Assembly: GCF_000471905.2 (NCBI RefSeq)
Contig: NW_006494916.1
Location: 1,409,675 to 1,473,674, forward strand
Direction of reading: 5' to 3'
Length of the DNA: 64,000 bases
Source: Amborella trichopoda
Lineage: Eukaryota > Streptophyta > Magnoliopsida > Amborellales > Amborellaceae
Part shown: piece by piece, positions 63,554 to 64,000 of the stretch
How the letters are laid out: the number at the start of each line of letters is the position of its first letter
How positions within the stretch are numbered: the stretch's first letter is position 1
Notes under the pieces: generated by a model
What the model saw: only the letters and a program-made list of their open reading frames with translations
What the model was told of the DNA's origin: nothing
Database searches by the model: none
Program-made: the position numbers and the translations under genes

Positions 63554-63661
63554 CAAAAATGGTATAGCCAAGACTAGTCAAACCTAAGTTTTAACTAGTT
63601 TTCAAGACAAAAATGGTATAGCCAAGACTAGTCAAACGTAAGTTTTAACTAGTTTTCAAGA
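63554..63661. repeat. 54-bp tandem duplication
   Basis: CAAAAATGGTATAGCCAAGA plus 34 bases occurs at 63554 and 63608, differing by one base (AACCTAAG versus AACGTAAG). It is therefore very recent. Confidence 0.92.
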
Positions 63662-63917
63662 CAACTTGATTCTTGCTCTTTTCTAGCCAAGGGACCAATC
63701 AAATGACCAACCGGTTGGACCTGACGATGCTATCAGGTTTTGACAGCACCAGCCTGGAACTATGCGTGAATGCTTGCAAATCTACCATGATTCACTAGAA
63801 AACGATTTCAGGTGGGCTAGGTTGTGCTGCAAAACTTAATTGTCCTCCTTATTAGTAGAGGTTGAGTTCGCTCCCAGTAATTGTAATCTTTCAATAAGGA
63901 ATTGGACAAAACCAACA

Positions 63918-63925
63918 TATAAAAA
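63918..63925 (+). promoter_or_regulatory. candidate TATA box near the window end
   Basis: CATATAAAAAGGGAATG on the plus strand, followed by CACC. A gene or LTR transcript could start just inside the window, but what follows (to 64000) is too short to judge. Confidence 0.3.
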
Positions 63926-64000
63926 GGGAATGTTCACCACAATTTATTACTCCAGGTAGAAACTCATTTAAAAGGCTATCATTCAGGAATCGGGCTTGGG

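Overview
This window is plant nuclear DNA, most probably from a eudicot. It is AT-rich and gene-poor, and dominated by LTR retrotransposons, L1-type LINEs and small inverted-repeat (MITE-like) elements. The genes I can recognise are plant types: a kinase-fold protein of a small plant family, and a GNAT acetyltransferase of the NATA1/NATA2 type. I cannot name the species. There is one assembly gap (19706-20563).

Only two loci look like intact genes. One is a 419-codon intronless kinase-like gene on the minus strand (37863-39122). Its catalytic motifs are lost, so it is probably a pseudokinase. The other is a 234-codon intronless acetyltransferase gene on the minus strand (61971-62675), with a clear TATA box. 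A third locus (20641-20950) looks like the frameshifted first exon of an unidentified gene.

Layout: 1-3.9 kb is low-complexity DNA with a MITE and a retrotransposon gag-like scrap. 4.0-14.98 kb is a Ty3/Gypsy element with paired LTRs, broken protease/RT/RNase H/second RNase H domains and no integrase core; it is flanked on both sides by pieces of another LTR family. 15-17.2 kb is a decayed Ty1/Copia element carrying a MITE. 18.4-22 kb holds LTR-like pieces, the gap and the gene fragment. 22.2-23.7 kb holds an LTR-like repeat and a 681-bp terminal-inverted-repeat element carrying a GC-rich short-unit array. 24-30.4 kb holds two Copia elements in opposite orientation. 31-35.2 kb is a 5'-truncated LINE inserted in a repeat whose other copy lies at 22.2-23.0 kb. 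35.7-43.4 kb holds a MITE cluster, the kinase-like gene and more MITEs. 46.4-52.8 kb is a full-length LINE of the same family, bounded by a 12-bp target duplication. 54.2-57.3 kb is a dense MITE cluster with nesting. 58.4-61.8 kb holds a hAT-like MITE and a broken third LINE containing a foldback structure. 62-64 kb has the acetyltransferase gene and short tandem duplications.

The most interesting system is a family of about a dozen related 370-430 bp non-autonomous elements. Many end in TIRs built around the palindrome GGTTGCAACC or around GAGCC(T/G)AGGCTC. At least seven are flanked by recognisable 9-bp target duplications, which points to the Mutator superfamily. They insert into each other, into a Copia LTR, and in one case twice into the same target one base apart. 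A separate TIR element at 23.0-23.7 kb, also with a near-perfect 9-bp duplication, carries an internal array of CCGGAGCG-type units and has a relative at 43 kb.
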